In this document: positions 23,101-34,500 of the stretch, piece by piece | How the letters are laid out: each line of letters starts with the position of its first letter | How positions within the stretch are numbered: position 1 is the stretch's first letter | Assembly: GCA_016648135.1 (NCBI GenBank) | Contig: JADDOH010002133.1 | Coordinates: 1 to 64,000 of the forward strand | DNA: 64,000 nucleotides | Source of the DNA: Agrypnia vestita | Lineage: Eukaryota; Arthropoda; Insecta; Trichoptera; Phryganeidae | Reading direction: 5' to 3' | Position numbers and translations under genes: made by a program | Notes under the pieces: model-generated | Database searches by the model: none | What the model was told of the DNA's origin: nothing | What the model saw: the letters and a program-made list of their open reading frames with translations, nothing else

Positions 23101-24408
23101 CTCTTTTCGCCTAATTTGACTGGACTGTAATTAATTTAATCTGTTTTGAGTTGGTCACTATGATGTCTTTATATTGCTTTACAATACAATGCTTTTGGTA
23201 TTGGTAAGGTTAGATTTCAGCCTGATTGTTAAAACAATTTTGAAAACAAATTCACGCGTGGCGGCTACCTGGTAGTCGAATGTGATCAAGATCACCCGAT
23301 TTATTTCATCTATTATTATTTTACAGGTTCATTCTACATCAAAGTGGATGACACAACTGGGGGTCCGACTATCTCGGGAACATCGCCGAAATTCAACAAC
23401 TCGTATAGTACAAAACAAAAATCAAAACATGAAAGCAAGCCTAAACGCTTTTCTTGTACACATTGCACCTACAATTGCAAGCAGAAAAGGACGTTGAAAA
23501 TGCATACATTTATTCACACTGGAGAGAGACCATTTTCATGCAACCACTGCACTTTTTCATGTATTCGAAAAGCTTCCTTGATAGCACACATTCTCTCTCA
23601 CTCCGAAGACAAACTGTTCTCATGTCCCTATTGCGCGTATACATGCAAGGATAAAGGAACCTTGAAGGCTCACAAACTTACCCACGGAGGAAAACCGTTC
23701 TCGTGTACCCAATGCACTTACTCATGTAAAACGAATTATTTGTTGAAGAAACACATGGTTCGTCACACTGGCGAGAAGGTTTTTTCGTGTAACGAGTGCA
23801 ATTATAAGTGTAAGCGGAAGGGAAGCTTGAAACTACACATGCCGACTCACACTGTTGACAAACGGTTCGCGTGTACACAGTGTAGTCGTACCTATAACCA
23901 GAAAGTGTCCCTGAAAGCGCACATGCTCATTCACGCTGGCGAGAAACCATTCTCATGTACACACTGCACTTATACAAGTACTCAGAAATCAACGATGAAA
24001 GCTCACATGCTCATTCATACTGGCGAGAAACCATTCTCGTGTACACATTGCACTTATAAATGTATTCATAAATCAACCATGAAAGCACACATGCTTACTC
24101 ACTCTGGCGAGAAACCGATCTCTTGTCACCTATGCACTTATACGTGTAACCGTAAGCCGTACTTGACATTGCATATGCGCAAGCATACTGATGCAAAACT
24201 ATTCTCGTGTCCCCACTGCAGTTATTCAGTTCATCTTAAAGAAAGTTTGAAAAGGCATATGGTGACCCACAGTAGTGAGAAACCTTTCTCATGTGTTCAC
24301 TGCTCTTATAAATGTAAGTGGAAAGTCTCATTGCAAACACACATGCTCACTCATCGTACCAGTAACACTCATCTACCCAGTACACATGAAATCGTAAAAA
24401 ACCCTTAA
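16984..24408 (+). CDS. C2H2 zinc-finger protein, unit 2 (A2-B3-B4-C2)
   Basis: Joins 16984-17131, 19695-19883, 21714-21890 and 23327-24408: 1596 nt, 531 aa, all introns phase 1. Domain order is A module, two B modules and 11 C2H2 fingers. A broken half-copy of a B exon (21522-21600) lies just before B4 and must be skipped. The introns hold an RTE fragment, LTR-like DNA and an inverted pair of hammerhead-like repeats. Expected to be a nuclear DNA-binding protein. Confidence 0.75.
17350..17760. repeat. Left arm of the A-B intron inverted-repeat element
   Basis: Similar to 48240-48560 and, inverted, to 41640-41870 and 49470-49740. Unit 2 retains only this arm. Confidence 0.5.
18885..19110. repeat. 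Dispersed repeat shared with the Msh4 intron
   Basis: Matches 62630-62850 (shared text includes CTGCCGGCAGTTAAA and ACATGAAATGGTT). A related tail (TGCTGGCCCGGGGTT) occurs at about 19522 and 62900. Confidence 0.6.
19119..19500 (-). mobile_element. RTE/CR1-like non-LTR retrotransposon 3' fragment (minus)
   Basis: Complement of the fragment at 29344-29680. It encodes the end of an RT polyprotein (motifs WFGHVERMNEERM and WHDQI) with frame damage, and ends in a TAAC tandem tract at 19119-19134. It is inserted in the A2-B3 intron. Confidence 0.7.
19695..19883 (+). CDS. Exon B3 (unit 2)
   Basis: 189 nt, the full-length B form. It starts GDCGKRLGTAGTGTPAPH, with VKPE (exon residue K23) and IKQE (K49), and ends NVNKHTG. 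Acceptor CTCTGCAG, donor CCG|GTAAGG. Confidence 0.85.
19985..20105 (+). other. Relic of a finger-exon leader after B3
   Basis: Carries the C-exon leader text (GAGTCTCCCGTTCGCGGGTT, then CTGGTAGAAAAATGT and AAGATCAC) but no C exon follows. It indicates that B3 once had its own C exon. Confidence 0.6.
20350..20715 (+). repeat. Degenerate copy of the hammerhead-like repeat family
   Basis: Matches 22360-22630 and 46610-46860 in order (AATAGAGATGATG; GATAGTGATC; CGGCACGGTATTG; CAGCCCTGATG), but the core is mutated (GAACTTTC for GAAACGTC). Confidence 0.6.
20840..21290 (+). mobile_element. LTR-like sequence
   Basis: A TATAAAAGGC box at 20935-20944 follows the text ATCTAGAAAGCGG, and an AATAAAGTG poly(A)-type signal lies near 21152. 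Parts resemble 35985-36225, which follows gypsy pol remnants. Probably a solo LTR; ends not defined. Confidence 0.4.
21421..21806 (+). repeat. 193-bp tandem duplication across a B-exon acceptor
   Basis: CATATTAGATTAAC at 21421 recurs at 21614. The duplicated piece includes 90 bp of intron, the CTGTCTGCAG acceptor and the first half of a B exon. Confidence 0.85.
21522..21605 (+). pseudogene. Broken half-copy of a B exon
   Basis: Acceptor and start (GDYSERLRTAGT) are intact. The frame shifts in the GGGACC-rich part and hits TGA before the VKPEP motif can be read, and there is no donor. Splicing to it would truncate the protein. Confidence 0.75.
21714..21890 (+). CDS. Exon B4 (unit 2)
   Basis: 177 nt, phase 1. 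GDYSERLGTAWTPRLATVKPEP, shortened by a few residues before the motif, then DVKREC and an end of NDNVRSG. Both psi-K-x-E motifs intact; donor CCG|GTAAGT. Confidence 0.8.
22190..22645. repeat. Inverted pair of hammerhead-core-like repeats
   Basis: Two arms of about 130-150 bp face each other around about 150 bp. The minus arm has the core at 22310-22276 and the plus arm at 22559-22593 (CTGATGA ... GAAACGTC). Related copies are at 24490-24670 and 46070-46870. Confidence 0.7.
23018..23134. repeat. Right arm of the B-C intron inverted-repeat element
   Basis: Matches 44225-44380 and 55150-55303 (TCCGACAG; TTTGACTGGACTGTAA). The opposite arm is not recognisable in this unit. Confidence 0.5.
23327..24408 (+). 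CDS. Exon C2: linker plus 11 C2H2 fingers (unit 2)
   Basis: Acceptor TTTTACAG. The linker starts GSFYIKVDDTTGGP. The first two fingers (TYNCKQKRTLKMH; TFSCIRKASLIAH) closely match C3 and differ from C1, C5 and C6. The linker after finger 3 is one residue short (HGGKP). Ends EIVKNP then TAA. Confidence 0.9.
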
Positions 24409-24488
24409 ATACATTTATATTTTGGCAAGAAAACATTCTGCGTAGTAATTAATGGAAAATAATGATGTTTTTCTGGTTTATGTCTTCT

Positions 24489-24670
24489 GAGGTATTATGC
24501 CATGTTTTTACGACATTTCTGGCCGACGTTTCGGATCTCATTGCAGGGTCAATCATCAGGGCTGATGTTTTGTTGTGCGTGTTAGTGTTGTGGTTAAGTA
24601 TTGGCTTGCAATCCCGCGTCGAAGACTTGGTTTTTCTATGTACCGCTGCAATACCGTGTCGGAGTATTCC
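24489..24670 (-). repeat. Hammerhead-core-like repeat, minus copy
   Basis: Core on the minus strand at 24559-24525 (CTGATGA ... GAAACGTC). The family's CAATACCGTGTCGG text follows at 24648. Confidence 0.65.
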
Positions 24671-24784
24671 GATACCTCTATATTTTATTTTTTAAAGAGG
24701 AGTTTTTTGCAATTTTCTTTTTTACCGTATATATGATATTCTTTCGAATTATTAAACATATCTACCAGAATACGTCTGAAAATA

Positions 24785-26070
24785 TTAGGTCCTTACATAT
24801 GAAATTGGCGTTTAGTATGGGAGGAACATAAAGCCGATTTTTTTTTATTATTATATATTTATTTAATAAAAGTATGTACCATTACTATCTATGCACTTTT
24901 GCCATCTCATAGGTAGTTCATCGATCCCTTTACTAAAAAAACCATTCGGACGGGAATCTATAAAATCTTTGAAGGCCGTTTGGACTGCCCCATCGGAGTT
25001 GAATTTTTTCCTTTGCAAGAAGTTATCTAAATTTCGAAAAAAATGGTAATCTGTTGGGGCAAGGTCCGGAGAGTATGGTGGATGTCTTAGACATTCCAAT
25101 TGAAGCTCCTCTAATTTGGTAGCCGTCTGTTGTGCAGTGTGTGGTCTAGCGTTATCATGAAGCAGCAGTGGCCTAGAGCGATTAACCAGCCTCGGTTGTT
25201 TAGCAGCTAGCTTTTCCATCATGGTTTGCAGTTGCTGACAATAGACATCTGCCGTAATCGTCTGGCCAGATTTAAGAAAGCTGTAGTGAACGACACCAGC
25301 ACTAGTCCACCAAACGCTCACAAGTAACTTTTTTGGAGTCAATTTTCGCTTGGGGCATGGTTTGGCTGGTTCGGCAGGGTTCAGCCATTGCGATGAGCGC
25401 TTCCGATTATCGTACAGGATCCACTTTTCATCACAGGTAATGATTCGATTTAAAATCCCTTCATTATTGTGCCGGTTGAGTAATGCAACGCAGCAGTCAA
25501 CGCGCGTTTGTTGATTTGCTTCACTCAATTCGTGAGGTACCCACCTTTCAAGCTTTTTCACCTTACCAATTTGCTTCAAGTGGATTAAAACAGTTTTATC
25601 ACTAACACCGCAGCCTGCAGCTAACTCGGATGTGGTTTGCGATGGATCCGCTTCCACAATAGCCTTCAATTCTTCATTATCAACTTTGGTCTCCGGCCGT
25701 CCACGGGGCTTGTTCTGCAGGTCGAAATTTCCAGAACGAAAACGTTGGAACCAAAAACGCACTGTGTTTTCTTTTGCGGCACCGTCGCCATACACGTCAT
25801 TAATCCTTCGAGCCGTTTCTGCAGCACTGATGCCACGGTGGAACTCGTACTCGTAAATAACGCGATATTTCAAGTTTTTCATTTTGTAAACTGAGTGACG
25901 CAAAGAAAAAAACAATTGAGGAAAAAACAAATGAATTATAATTTTCAAAACACAAATACATGAGTAAATAGCTGTATAAATTTGGATTTGGAATTCCTAA
26001 CCAAAGAGAAGATATTTGAGATCAAATTTGCCAGTACGGCAAAACGCCAATTTCCTATGTAAGGACCTAA
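24785..26070 (-). mobile_element. Complete mariner transposon (cecropia-type)
   Basis: Terminal inverted repeats of about 29 bp beginning TTAGGTCCTTACATA differ at one position. TA dinucleotides flank both ends (24783-24784; 26071-26072). Total 1286 bp, normal mariner size. It carries one uninterrupted transposase frame. Intact ends and frame point to recent insertion. Confidence 0.95.
24863..25882 (-). CDS. mariner transposase (DD34D)
   Basis: 339 aa from the ATG at 25882-25880 (MKNLKYRVIYEYEF). An upstream in-frame ATG at 25948 would add a hydrophobic stretch not usual in mariners, so I prefer the internal start. The N-terminal paired helix-turn-helix region includes AETARRINDVYG and GVSDKTVLIHLKQIGKV. 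The catalytic domain shows TCDEKW, LLHDNARPHTA and PYSPDLAPTDYHFF, which carry the three Asp of the DD34D triad. WVPHELSE is also present. It resembles the cecropia subfamily (Hsmar1-like). It catalyses cut-and-paste at TA sites. No stop or frameshift, so it may be active. Confidence 0.95.
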   Translation of the reverse strand: MKNLKYRVIYEYEFHRGISAAETARRINDVYGDGAAKENTVRFWFQRFRSGNFDLQNKPRGRPETKVDNEELKAIVEADPSQTTSELAAGCGVSDKTVLIHLKQIGKVKKLERWVPHELSEANQQTRVDCCVALLNRHNNEGILNRIITCDEKWILYDNRKRSSQWLNPAEPAKPCPKRKLTPKKLLVSVWWTSAGVVHYSFLKSGQTITADVYCQQLQTMMEKLAAKQPRLVNRSRPLLLHDNARPHTAQQTATKLEELQLECLRHPPYSPDLAPTDYHFFRNLDNFLQRKKFNSDGAVQTAFKDFIDSRPNGFFSKGIDELPMRWQKCIDSNGTYFY

Positions 26071-26200
26071 TATTTTAAATATATTGAAAAAAATGAAGTG
26101 TGTTTTTATACATATACATATTATATATGAAAGAATATAGTTATATATGAAAGATTCTTAATTCGAACATATATATAGAACTTTCAAAATTTGATTGAGG

Positions 26201-26277
26201 ATAGAAGAGTATGGCGTTCAATCCTCTCTGCCTACCCCTGCGGGGAAACGGCGTAATAGTTAGTTAGTTAGTTAGTA
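26201..26277 (+). mobile_element. Short 3' tail of the RTE/CR1-like element
   Basis: Matches the last 75 bp of the 29344-29680 fragment (AGAAGAGTATGGCG ... GGGGAAACGGCG) and ends in TTAG tandem repeats. Confidence 0.75.
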
Positions 26278-28204
26278 GATGTTCTTACGATGGAGTTGGT
26301 GAACATTGCATTGTGTAGAGTGATAACATAAGCCAGCTCATACAGGCTGTAAGCCCTGAGCCATCGTATAAGAGACTTCCATTCATTTTTCTCATATATA
26401 AATAAGCTTCGTCTCTGTGATACATTATTTATAATTACTTTTGCAAACATTTTTTATTTTTTCATAATCTTGCTTTATAAAAATATTATTCCTGTATAAT
26501 AAAAGCATTGCTTATAATTTATTTTTAATATAAAAACATCAATTTAAATTTGGGAAAAAGAGATGGGTCAACCAGTTATTGGGAAACTCATTCAAACAAA
26601 TTGAGAATTAGAAAAATTGAGATTTTATTAGGGTATATTTACATGTGCCTGGGTGTAGGCGATGATAAATGTACTTTTTTTTTTAACCTATTTTTTATAA
26701 AATGTACTTGCATATAAGTTATAATTGTAAAATTTGCCTGTCTCAACACAGAGCTCTTTAGTGAGACAGGCATAGTATAATTTAATCTTGTCAAATGTAA
26801 AAGTAAAGCAATGAAATAAGTAAATAAATATTGGCCAAAGCGTTGGAACAATATATCGAACGGCCAATGTCTATGTACCGGCCACACGTTCACCGGGATA
26901 CTTAATCTGAGGACACATTTGTTTTCCTGGGAGATTTTTCCAATAATTAATTAGATAAAGATTTGTGTTTTTTTTATTAGAGACACAAATATTATAAAGA
27001 ATACACAAATCACGACTCTTGTAGTTTTTGTCATCAATGTTTTTTACCATATTGCTTCTTTTTTCTATAGTATTTTTGTTTACTATTTATTATCTTAGAT
27101 GCATTTTTAGTAAATTAAATAAAATATTTTCCTAACTGACAATAAAAAATACATAATAAACTTCCGGAACAACCCTAAGTTAACACCACTTCCATACTTC
27201 TTCTTACTCTGTTTTACTAGATTTATACTACTTCATACTTTGTTTCACGAACATTATATATATATTTTTTTCTTCTTCCGCCCACGAATATATTCATTAT
27301 ATAACTTCTAAAAACTTGTCTTACATTAGTGTTGAAAAACTATAACAAATAACACGTATACAATTAGCTACTCCAGCCCTGGCTACGCCTAGTTGAGTAG
27401 TAGCAATCCACAAAACATAATTAAAATATGTGTATTTAGATAAGTAATATTGTAAATAAAATGATATACATTATTATGATCCACGTATTCATGTATAAAA
27501 TAAATTGTTCAACAAGGATTTTATAAAAAAATAAAAAATAAAATATGTATCAAAGCATTTTCTCTCTTCAGGCTTTTGATACTGTCTTGAAGTTTTTTTA
27601 ATTCCCTTGAGATAACTATAGCGATTCGTTCCTACCATAAAATAAAACAACGCCTTCCAAATTATGGTGAGATCTGTCAAACGGTGAAGATTTGTTTAGA
27701 AAAATATCTCATCAGAGTAGCGATGACACCTACGTTTTGCGCAGGGTTCTAAAGAATTTGTATGAAAAATTTGAGTCAGATGTGCGAAACAGTGTAAATT
27801 TGTAGAGAGACCATCTCGCGAAAGGAGTAGTGTAAATGATAAGAGGGAGTGGAGTAAAGGGCTGGAGAGTGTGGCATAAAATGAGAGGAGTGATTGTTTT
27901 CCACAGAGTTCTAACGTAGAAGTTTGAAAATTTTGAATCAAAATTAGAATTAGATTAGATTTCTATAGAGAAAAGACAGATAGGCATTTTGTTTTTAGGT
28001 ATGGATGACTGCGTGAAATAGCGGAAAAGAAAGTTGTTCAATCTTCTTACACAATGTTCAAAGGACCCAGAAATCTCTAGGACAATATAGGAAAAGGACT
28101 CTAAATTAAATTGTGAAGACTTCGTGTCGTCGCTGTATATATAATAAAGCCAATGTGCCGTCTAGGAAATGCAAAGAACACATGCTTAAACGATAACAAA
28201 TCTT
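26278..28204. other. Intergenic AT-rich DNA between units 2 and 3
   Basis: No supported gene. Several short frames on both strands show no recognisable domain. I see no RNA gene. Confidence 0.4.
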
Positions 28205-28280
28205 AACATTAGGACCGCAGTGAAAGGCGGGGAAATTAATCTCGAGATATGATACGCAGGTAAGTAGGTATTTAAAATTC

Positions 28281-28325
28281 GTCTATGGACTACGTACCAA
28301 TTTTGTCTATGGTCGGCAGCTGACG
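28281..28325 (+). promoter_or_regulatory. Paired octamer element upstream of A3
   Basis: GTCTATGG at 28281-28288 and 28305-28312, 24 bp apart, the second followed by TCGGC. The CATTTGA text seen in other units is missing through a small deletion. Confidence 0.6.
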
Positions 28326-28372
28326 TTTAATTGCTTTGCAATGGATTTCTCTTGCTCACTGATAATACAACC

Positions 28373-28520
28373 ATGAACTGTGCTGTGCCGGATGTTCCTG
28401 CCGTCAAGCCTGAGCCGCGATCTCCTTCCGAAAGCGGCCGTGAAGAAGATGGTGGATTCCTCTTCATTGATATAAAGGAGGAATGCTTGCGGCATTCCTT
28501 GGCGGCCGACCAGCGCGCCG
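28373..28520 (+). CDS. Exon A3 (start exon, unit 3)
   Basis: 148 nt. MNCAVPDVPAVKPEPRS, then DIKEEC. Both motifs kept. The donor is CCG|GTGAGG rather than GTAAGG. Confidence 0.8.
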
Positions 28521-31500
28521 GTGAGGATTTGACTTTTACATTGTGCAAAATATGACAAATTTAAAAAATCACAGCTGTATTCTGATGAATGTATTTAAAT
28601 TCAATAAATTAACTAGGTTCTGTGTATTCACGACCCTCATCTGGAACTTCAGATTGGTGTTATATTTTGTGTCGAAAATTGGACCATTACCGATGCAGTT
28701 TTGGGGTTGCCTGTTTAATGGAGAACGCTTTTTACTTTATTTATTATTTTATATTTAAGTTTTGAGCAGTTTACAAAATCCCTTACGTTTAAACTCGCGC
28801 GATGATATTTTTCTTCCCACACATGTGAACACACACACTAAAAACATAATACACACATAAAAACGCACGAAATATTATATCGATCCTGGTATAATATTCT
28901 TGCATATATGCGTTTTCTTGTTATTGACCCAAGGCTCTGTACAACAATAATTGTTTTTTTTTCAAGATTTATTAATTATATGGCTGTAAGAAAACCAATA
29001 AATGAAAAAAGAAATAAATACCCCGCCCTAAGTATTATCACCGTATAGACGTACCACTAGGCGTGCGAGGGAGGGCGTCGCTGTCGCGTAACAGATGTCG
29101 TCAGGGTGTAAATTTATTACACAATACATAATGTACAGAATGTCCGGTGACTGGTGTCGTATTAAATACAGAAATTTGGTCGGGCAGTACTATAGAAACC
29201 ATGCAGTAATGGCGGCCGTTTTATCTGTCAAATTGTCAGACGGTAATATCGGTCCATTATTCGCCTTTTCAGCTTCGCAAAACTTTAATACTTCATTGTT
29301 CTTGCACCATCCCGGACTGTTTAGGATGTTTTGGACATAATAAGTCAGTGTATATTGGTAAAATAGGGTCGCTCAGGTGGTTTGGGCATGTTGAGCGAAT
29401 GAATGAGGAAAGAATGGTAAGAAAGATATATGATGCAAGTGTTGACGGCGCCAAAAAGAGAGGGCGACCACGGAAGACGTGGCACGACCAGATTAACCAG
29501 ATACTGGAAGATGGTCCTGTTAGAAGCCTGAACAACCGTCGAGCTTGCATGCGAAGATGTATGAATGTAGACGAAGCGAAAGTTGTATGTCAGGACAGAA
29601 GAGTATGGCGCTCTATCCTCTCTGCCTACCCCCACGGGGAAACGGCGTGATGGTTAGTTAGTTAGTTAGTTATATTGGTAATCCAGATGACACAGCTCGC
29701 GCTCTGAATGAACCGAATGACAGGGCGAAGGGTTACGGTTACGGGCGGGGCGTGTTCAAAATTCGCCGCACGCCAAGTTACGTTGGGCAAGCAATACTAA
29801 TAAGAATGAAGAAATACGACAAAATCACTCGCACCACAAACATAAGTAAACTGACGTATCATTTACTTATATGACATAAAGTAAAGTTTAGCCTAAATAA
29901 TTATTTTATACCATACTTCATTGACGTATTATAATATAGACACGTTATTCCCATACTAGCCGGCTTTCATATGTAGCAAATTTTGCATTGAAAGAGACAA
30001 CAAATCACGGCACACAACCGCTCTGCGTGTAGACAAAAAATCAGGTAATTTGAAGTCAGGGTGACTAAAATAACATGCCCATTCTCACAATAGTGAACGA
30101 CACTCTGTTCCTTTTATCGCGTGGCCTCGCGCCTGATCACAACGAAGGTCCGTTCGATAACGAATGCAAGTAAGGCAATCACCTTACTTTTGAGTTGCCA
30201 AGATTTCACGCTTGTAACGTATCTACAGTTTATTATATCATTGCCATACTTCACTTCATCTTGTATTATGATCTCAATGTTTTCTGTTGCTCTGCAGGAG
30301 ACTATGGCGAGAATCTGGGGGCACACCTTGCTGCCGTGAAACCTGAACCAGGGTTGGACCGAGACCAAAGTGGCGGATCGCATTACACTGATATAGACAT
30401 AGTGGTTCCAGGTATAAAGCAGGAATTCTCAGAATATGCCAGCAATGCCGACGAGCACCTCGGTAAGGATATGGCTTTTTTGTAATAATATTTTGTGAAA
30501 TGATTGATTTTACGTTTGTTGAGTTTTTTTAATCATTATCAGCGTCTTAATATTGAATTGTATCCGTATTAACAATGTATGTATGTGGTTGGACTTCAGC
30601 CATATTTTCCCGTTTGTGGGTTGAAAATATTATTCATTCGAAAAATTCACGCGTGGCGACTGTCTGGCAGATAATATATTGCGGTTAAATGGTAGACGCA
30701 GAAAGAATTGCACGTAATGATTTTACGGCACTCTACGCCTTTTGCAATAAATTGGAAGATACTAAAAGGTTCTAGGATGGTCCACACGAATCTGGAATCG
30801 ACTGGGCTATTCTCATAAACTCTAGAAACGTCGAAAAAACGACGTTACCTATAAAAAGAGATCGACCGACTACTGCGCGTAGTATATGTCAGAGTTGACA
30901 ACGGACTATTACCATAAAAAGGATTTTGTTTCAAGTATATAAGTATTCGATTTGAACTGTATTGTATACATTATTAATCTAGTGATTGTTTGGCCCGAAT
31001 ACAGAGCCAACACTGAAAGATTCAACGGCTAAAGTACGCTTCAAAAGCGCAACTTGCAGTGCAAATTTCACTTCCAAAGCGCAACCCAACCCCCAAACCA
31101 TCTATGTGTACTCCGATCTCGGGTCTTAGTGTACCAGTGCCATGGAGTACACTTATTGCTTCGGCATTTGGCTTACAGCAGAGGGAACCATGGAAAACCT
31201 CTACTGGAACAAGGTGAAAATGAAGTGAAGTGTGACAAATGAAAGGAAGGTCGGATGAAAGAAAATGGGTCGAATGACAGGGAGTGAGTCGATTGAGATC
31301 GCCTAAGCTTTGCGAATCTTTACGGGCTCTATTTTATTTTGCTTGATAAGTTTTTTATGTCCTCGTAGAGATTGGAGTAGCGGGTATAATTTGAAATCTC
31401 TGTTGCGCAGCGTCTGGCATTGCATGTTCTGCTGTCAGGGGCGTATCTTTGCCGACACCGCTTACCCGACCCCCGAACCCGTGGTCAGTCGGTTCCGACC

Positions 31501-34500
31501 CCTCTCTAGCAAGGCCTGAAAAGACAATTGGTGTTACTATGGTGCAGACCCTGTAGGCCTAATTTTATTTTTCCTTAAGTCCGTTTATTGATATAAAAAG
31601 TAATCTACATCAAATAATATTATAACCAAAATAAATATGTTCGGAGTAAGGACAATTCATTTCAACATAAAGAATTTATTGTTATTTCATCTTGCTTGGA
31701 ATTGGAAACGAGCGAGAAAGCTCGGCGTTCTGTTCTCTTCGAGTTCTGTTCGAGAGAAACAGAAACAGACCGTGTTCGGTGCAGCCTAGGATTGCCAACC
31801 GTACTCTAAAATAGAGTATTGTACTCTATATCATATAGGCATACTCTATTATCTATAACACTAATGGAGGACGCTAAAATAATATTTTTTACACAGAGTG
31901 TACTATACTAGTGCCAGTCACGCATATATGATGTATACCTATTATCTTAAGCAAAAATGTCGACTATTTACTTTTAATATGCTAGTATTCCCATGTTGAA
32001 ATTGATTAAAAATGAACTCCTCATCTATGTAAACTTAGAGTTAGAATGTTAAAAACAATGAAAAATTGTTGTGTGCTGCAAAAAGTAGCACTTTTCAAAA
32101 ATTTTAAATAAATGATACTCTTTTTTATAAGTCCGTACTCTTTATTTACCTCCTTTGAAATCAGATGTACTCTATTTCAGACTATTTCTTCTAATAAAAG
32201 TTGGTAACCCTGGTGCAGCCGCTTTCCAAGTTCCCGAAACAGCTGGTTTGGATGCCTTCTAATAAATTATTCCATTTATGGCAAAACATTTGAACCGCCC
32301 TACAAAAAGATTAAGACGCCCTTCGAAAATCGTCCCACAGCTAATCTTCCATTACGATCTCATTGTTTCTGTTACTCTGCAGGGAACTATGGCGCGAGGC
32401 TTGGGACTGCAGGGACCAGACCCCCTGCCCCACACCTGGCTGCCGTCAAGCCTGAACCAGAATCGGACCAAGGAGAAGGCGGCGAATCGCATAACACTGA
32501 TATAGACATAGAAGTTCCAGATATGAAGAAGGAATGCTCGGAGTACACCAGTAAAGTCGTCGAGCCCTCCGGTAAGGATATTACTTACTTGGAATAATAA
32601 TATATAATACGCATTGTGAAATAATAGTCCAGTCAAATAAGGATTCCTACAAAGCTGAATTTTCGTATACACGTACGTTTCAATGTTACAAATAAGTATA
32701 TGAGCAATTCGACGCATCAAAGGCAACCAAAATATATTTTTGCGATGAATTATATATATCGTTGAGGTTCTAATAAAATCTATAGACAACATCATTACCT
32801 ACAAATTTGGTGACATGCATTTTTTCATAAGTTAAAACTTTTTCGAGATATAATCTTTTCATATCAAAAGTATTTATGGAAATTCAAGATGAACGGGCAG
32901 CCCAGGAGATACCATCAAAGCGTGAAATTAGAAAACAACTGGAACTGCAGCCAGTGGAGCTCATGTTGTAAAGTATTGCCGTTTGCTGGTATTTTTATAT
33001 ACCATACATTCTCCGTTGATTCCTCGTCTTCGAAGCTCTGGTTCAAGAATTATTTTTGAAAATTCGCTTAGAGTGCTCATAAGATCCTAGTTAAGATGAG
33101 TGCCGCCTACCAGGACGGCCGTGCGCAGCATTCGTCTCTGTATGCACGTTCTGCGGTGTGCGTGCTGTTAAAAAAGGGCCGCGTAGTTTCTCTTTATTGA
33201 CTTATCCTGTAGACATAAATAAATGTACGTTTACAGGATCAGTATTGAAATACAAAAAAGTGAACAGTGACGCCTAATACTAAAATAACGTCGAAAGTTT
33301 CCTTGTTTTAATTAGACTCACCACTTTTTAAATACGTATTGTACGCAAACACGCGATAAATTCGAGTCCACAGCGGCGTGACGGCTGAATGGCATGGAGT
33401 GAGGAGTCGAACAACCAAGGCCGAAGGTTCCTCCTCCCTCCAAACACTGAGTACTACTCACAACAAAAACGTCCGTTTCCCGTAGACTACCCTTTATAAT
33501 ATAAATAGTAATATTTGATTGAATGAATAAAGTATTGTTGCAGTTAGGATTAAGTCTGATTCTCTCTTTCGCGGGTTGAAAAATAAATTCATGCATGGCG
33601 AATGCCTGGTAGATGAATGTGACTAAGGTCACCTAATTTATATAATCTATTATTTTAACAGGTTCATTCTACATCAAACTGGATGACACAACTGGTCCTC
33701 CGGCTATCTCCGGAACATCGCCGGAATTCAAAGACTCATGTAGTTCAAAACAAAAATCAAGATATCAGAGTACACCTAAACGCTTTTCTTGTACACATTG
33801 CACCTACAATTGCAAGCAGAAAAGGACGTTGAAAATGCATACATTTATTCACACTGGAGAGAGACCATTCTCATGCGCCCACTGCACTTTTTCGTGTATT
33901 CGAAAAACTTCCTTGATAGCACACATTCTCTCTCACTACGAAGACAAACTGTTCTCATGTCCCTATTGCGCATATACATGCAAGGATAAAGGGACCTTGA
34001 AGACTCATAAGCTCACTCATGGAAGAAAACCGTTCTCGTGTACACAGTGTACTTACTCATGTAAAATGAATTATTTGTTGAAGAAACACATGGTCCGTCA
34101 CACTGATGAGAAGATGTTCTCGTGTACCGAGTGCACTTATACGTGTAAGCGCAAGGGAAGCTTGAAACTACACATGCCGACTCACGCTGTTGATAAACCG
34201 TTCGCATGTACCCAGTGTAGTCGTACCTATAACCAGAAAGTGTCCCTGAAAGCGCATATACTCACGCACACTGGCGAGAGACCATTTTCATGTACACACT
34301 GCACTTATACAAGTATTCAGAAATCAACGATGAAACAACATGTGCTCATTCACACCGGTGAAAAACCATTCTCGTGTGCACATTGCGCATATACATGTAT
34401 TCACAAATCAACGATGAGAGCACACATGCGCAAGCATACTGATGGGAAACTATTTCAGTGTTCTATCTGCAGCTACTCGATTCATTTGAAAGCAAGTCTG

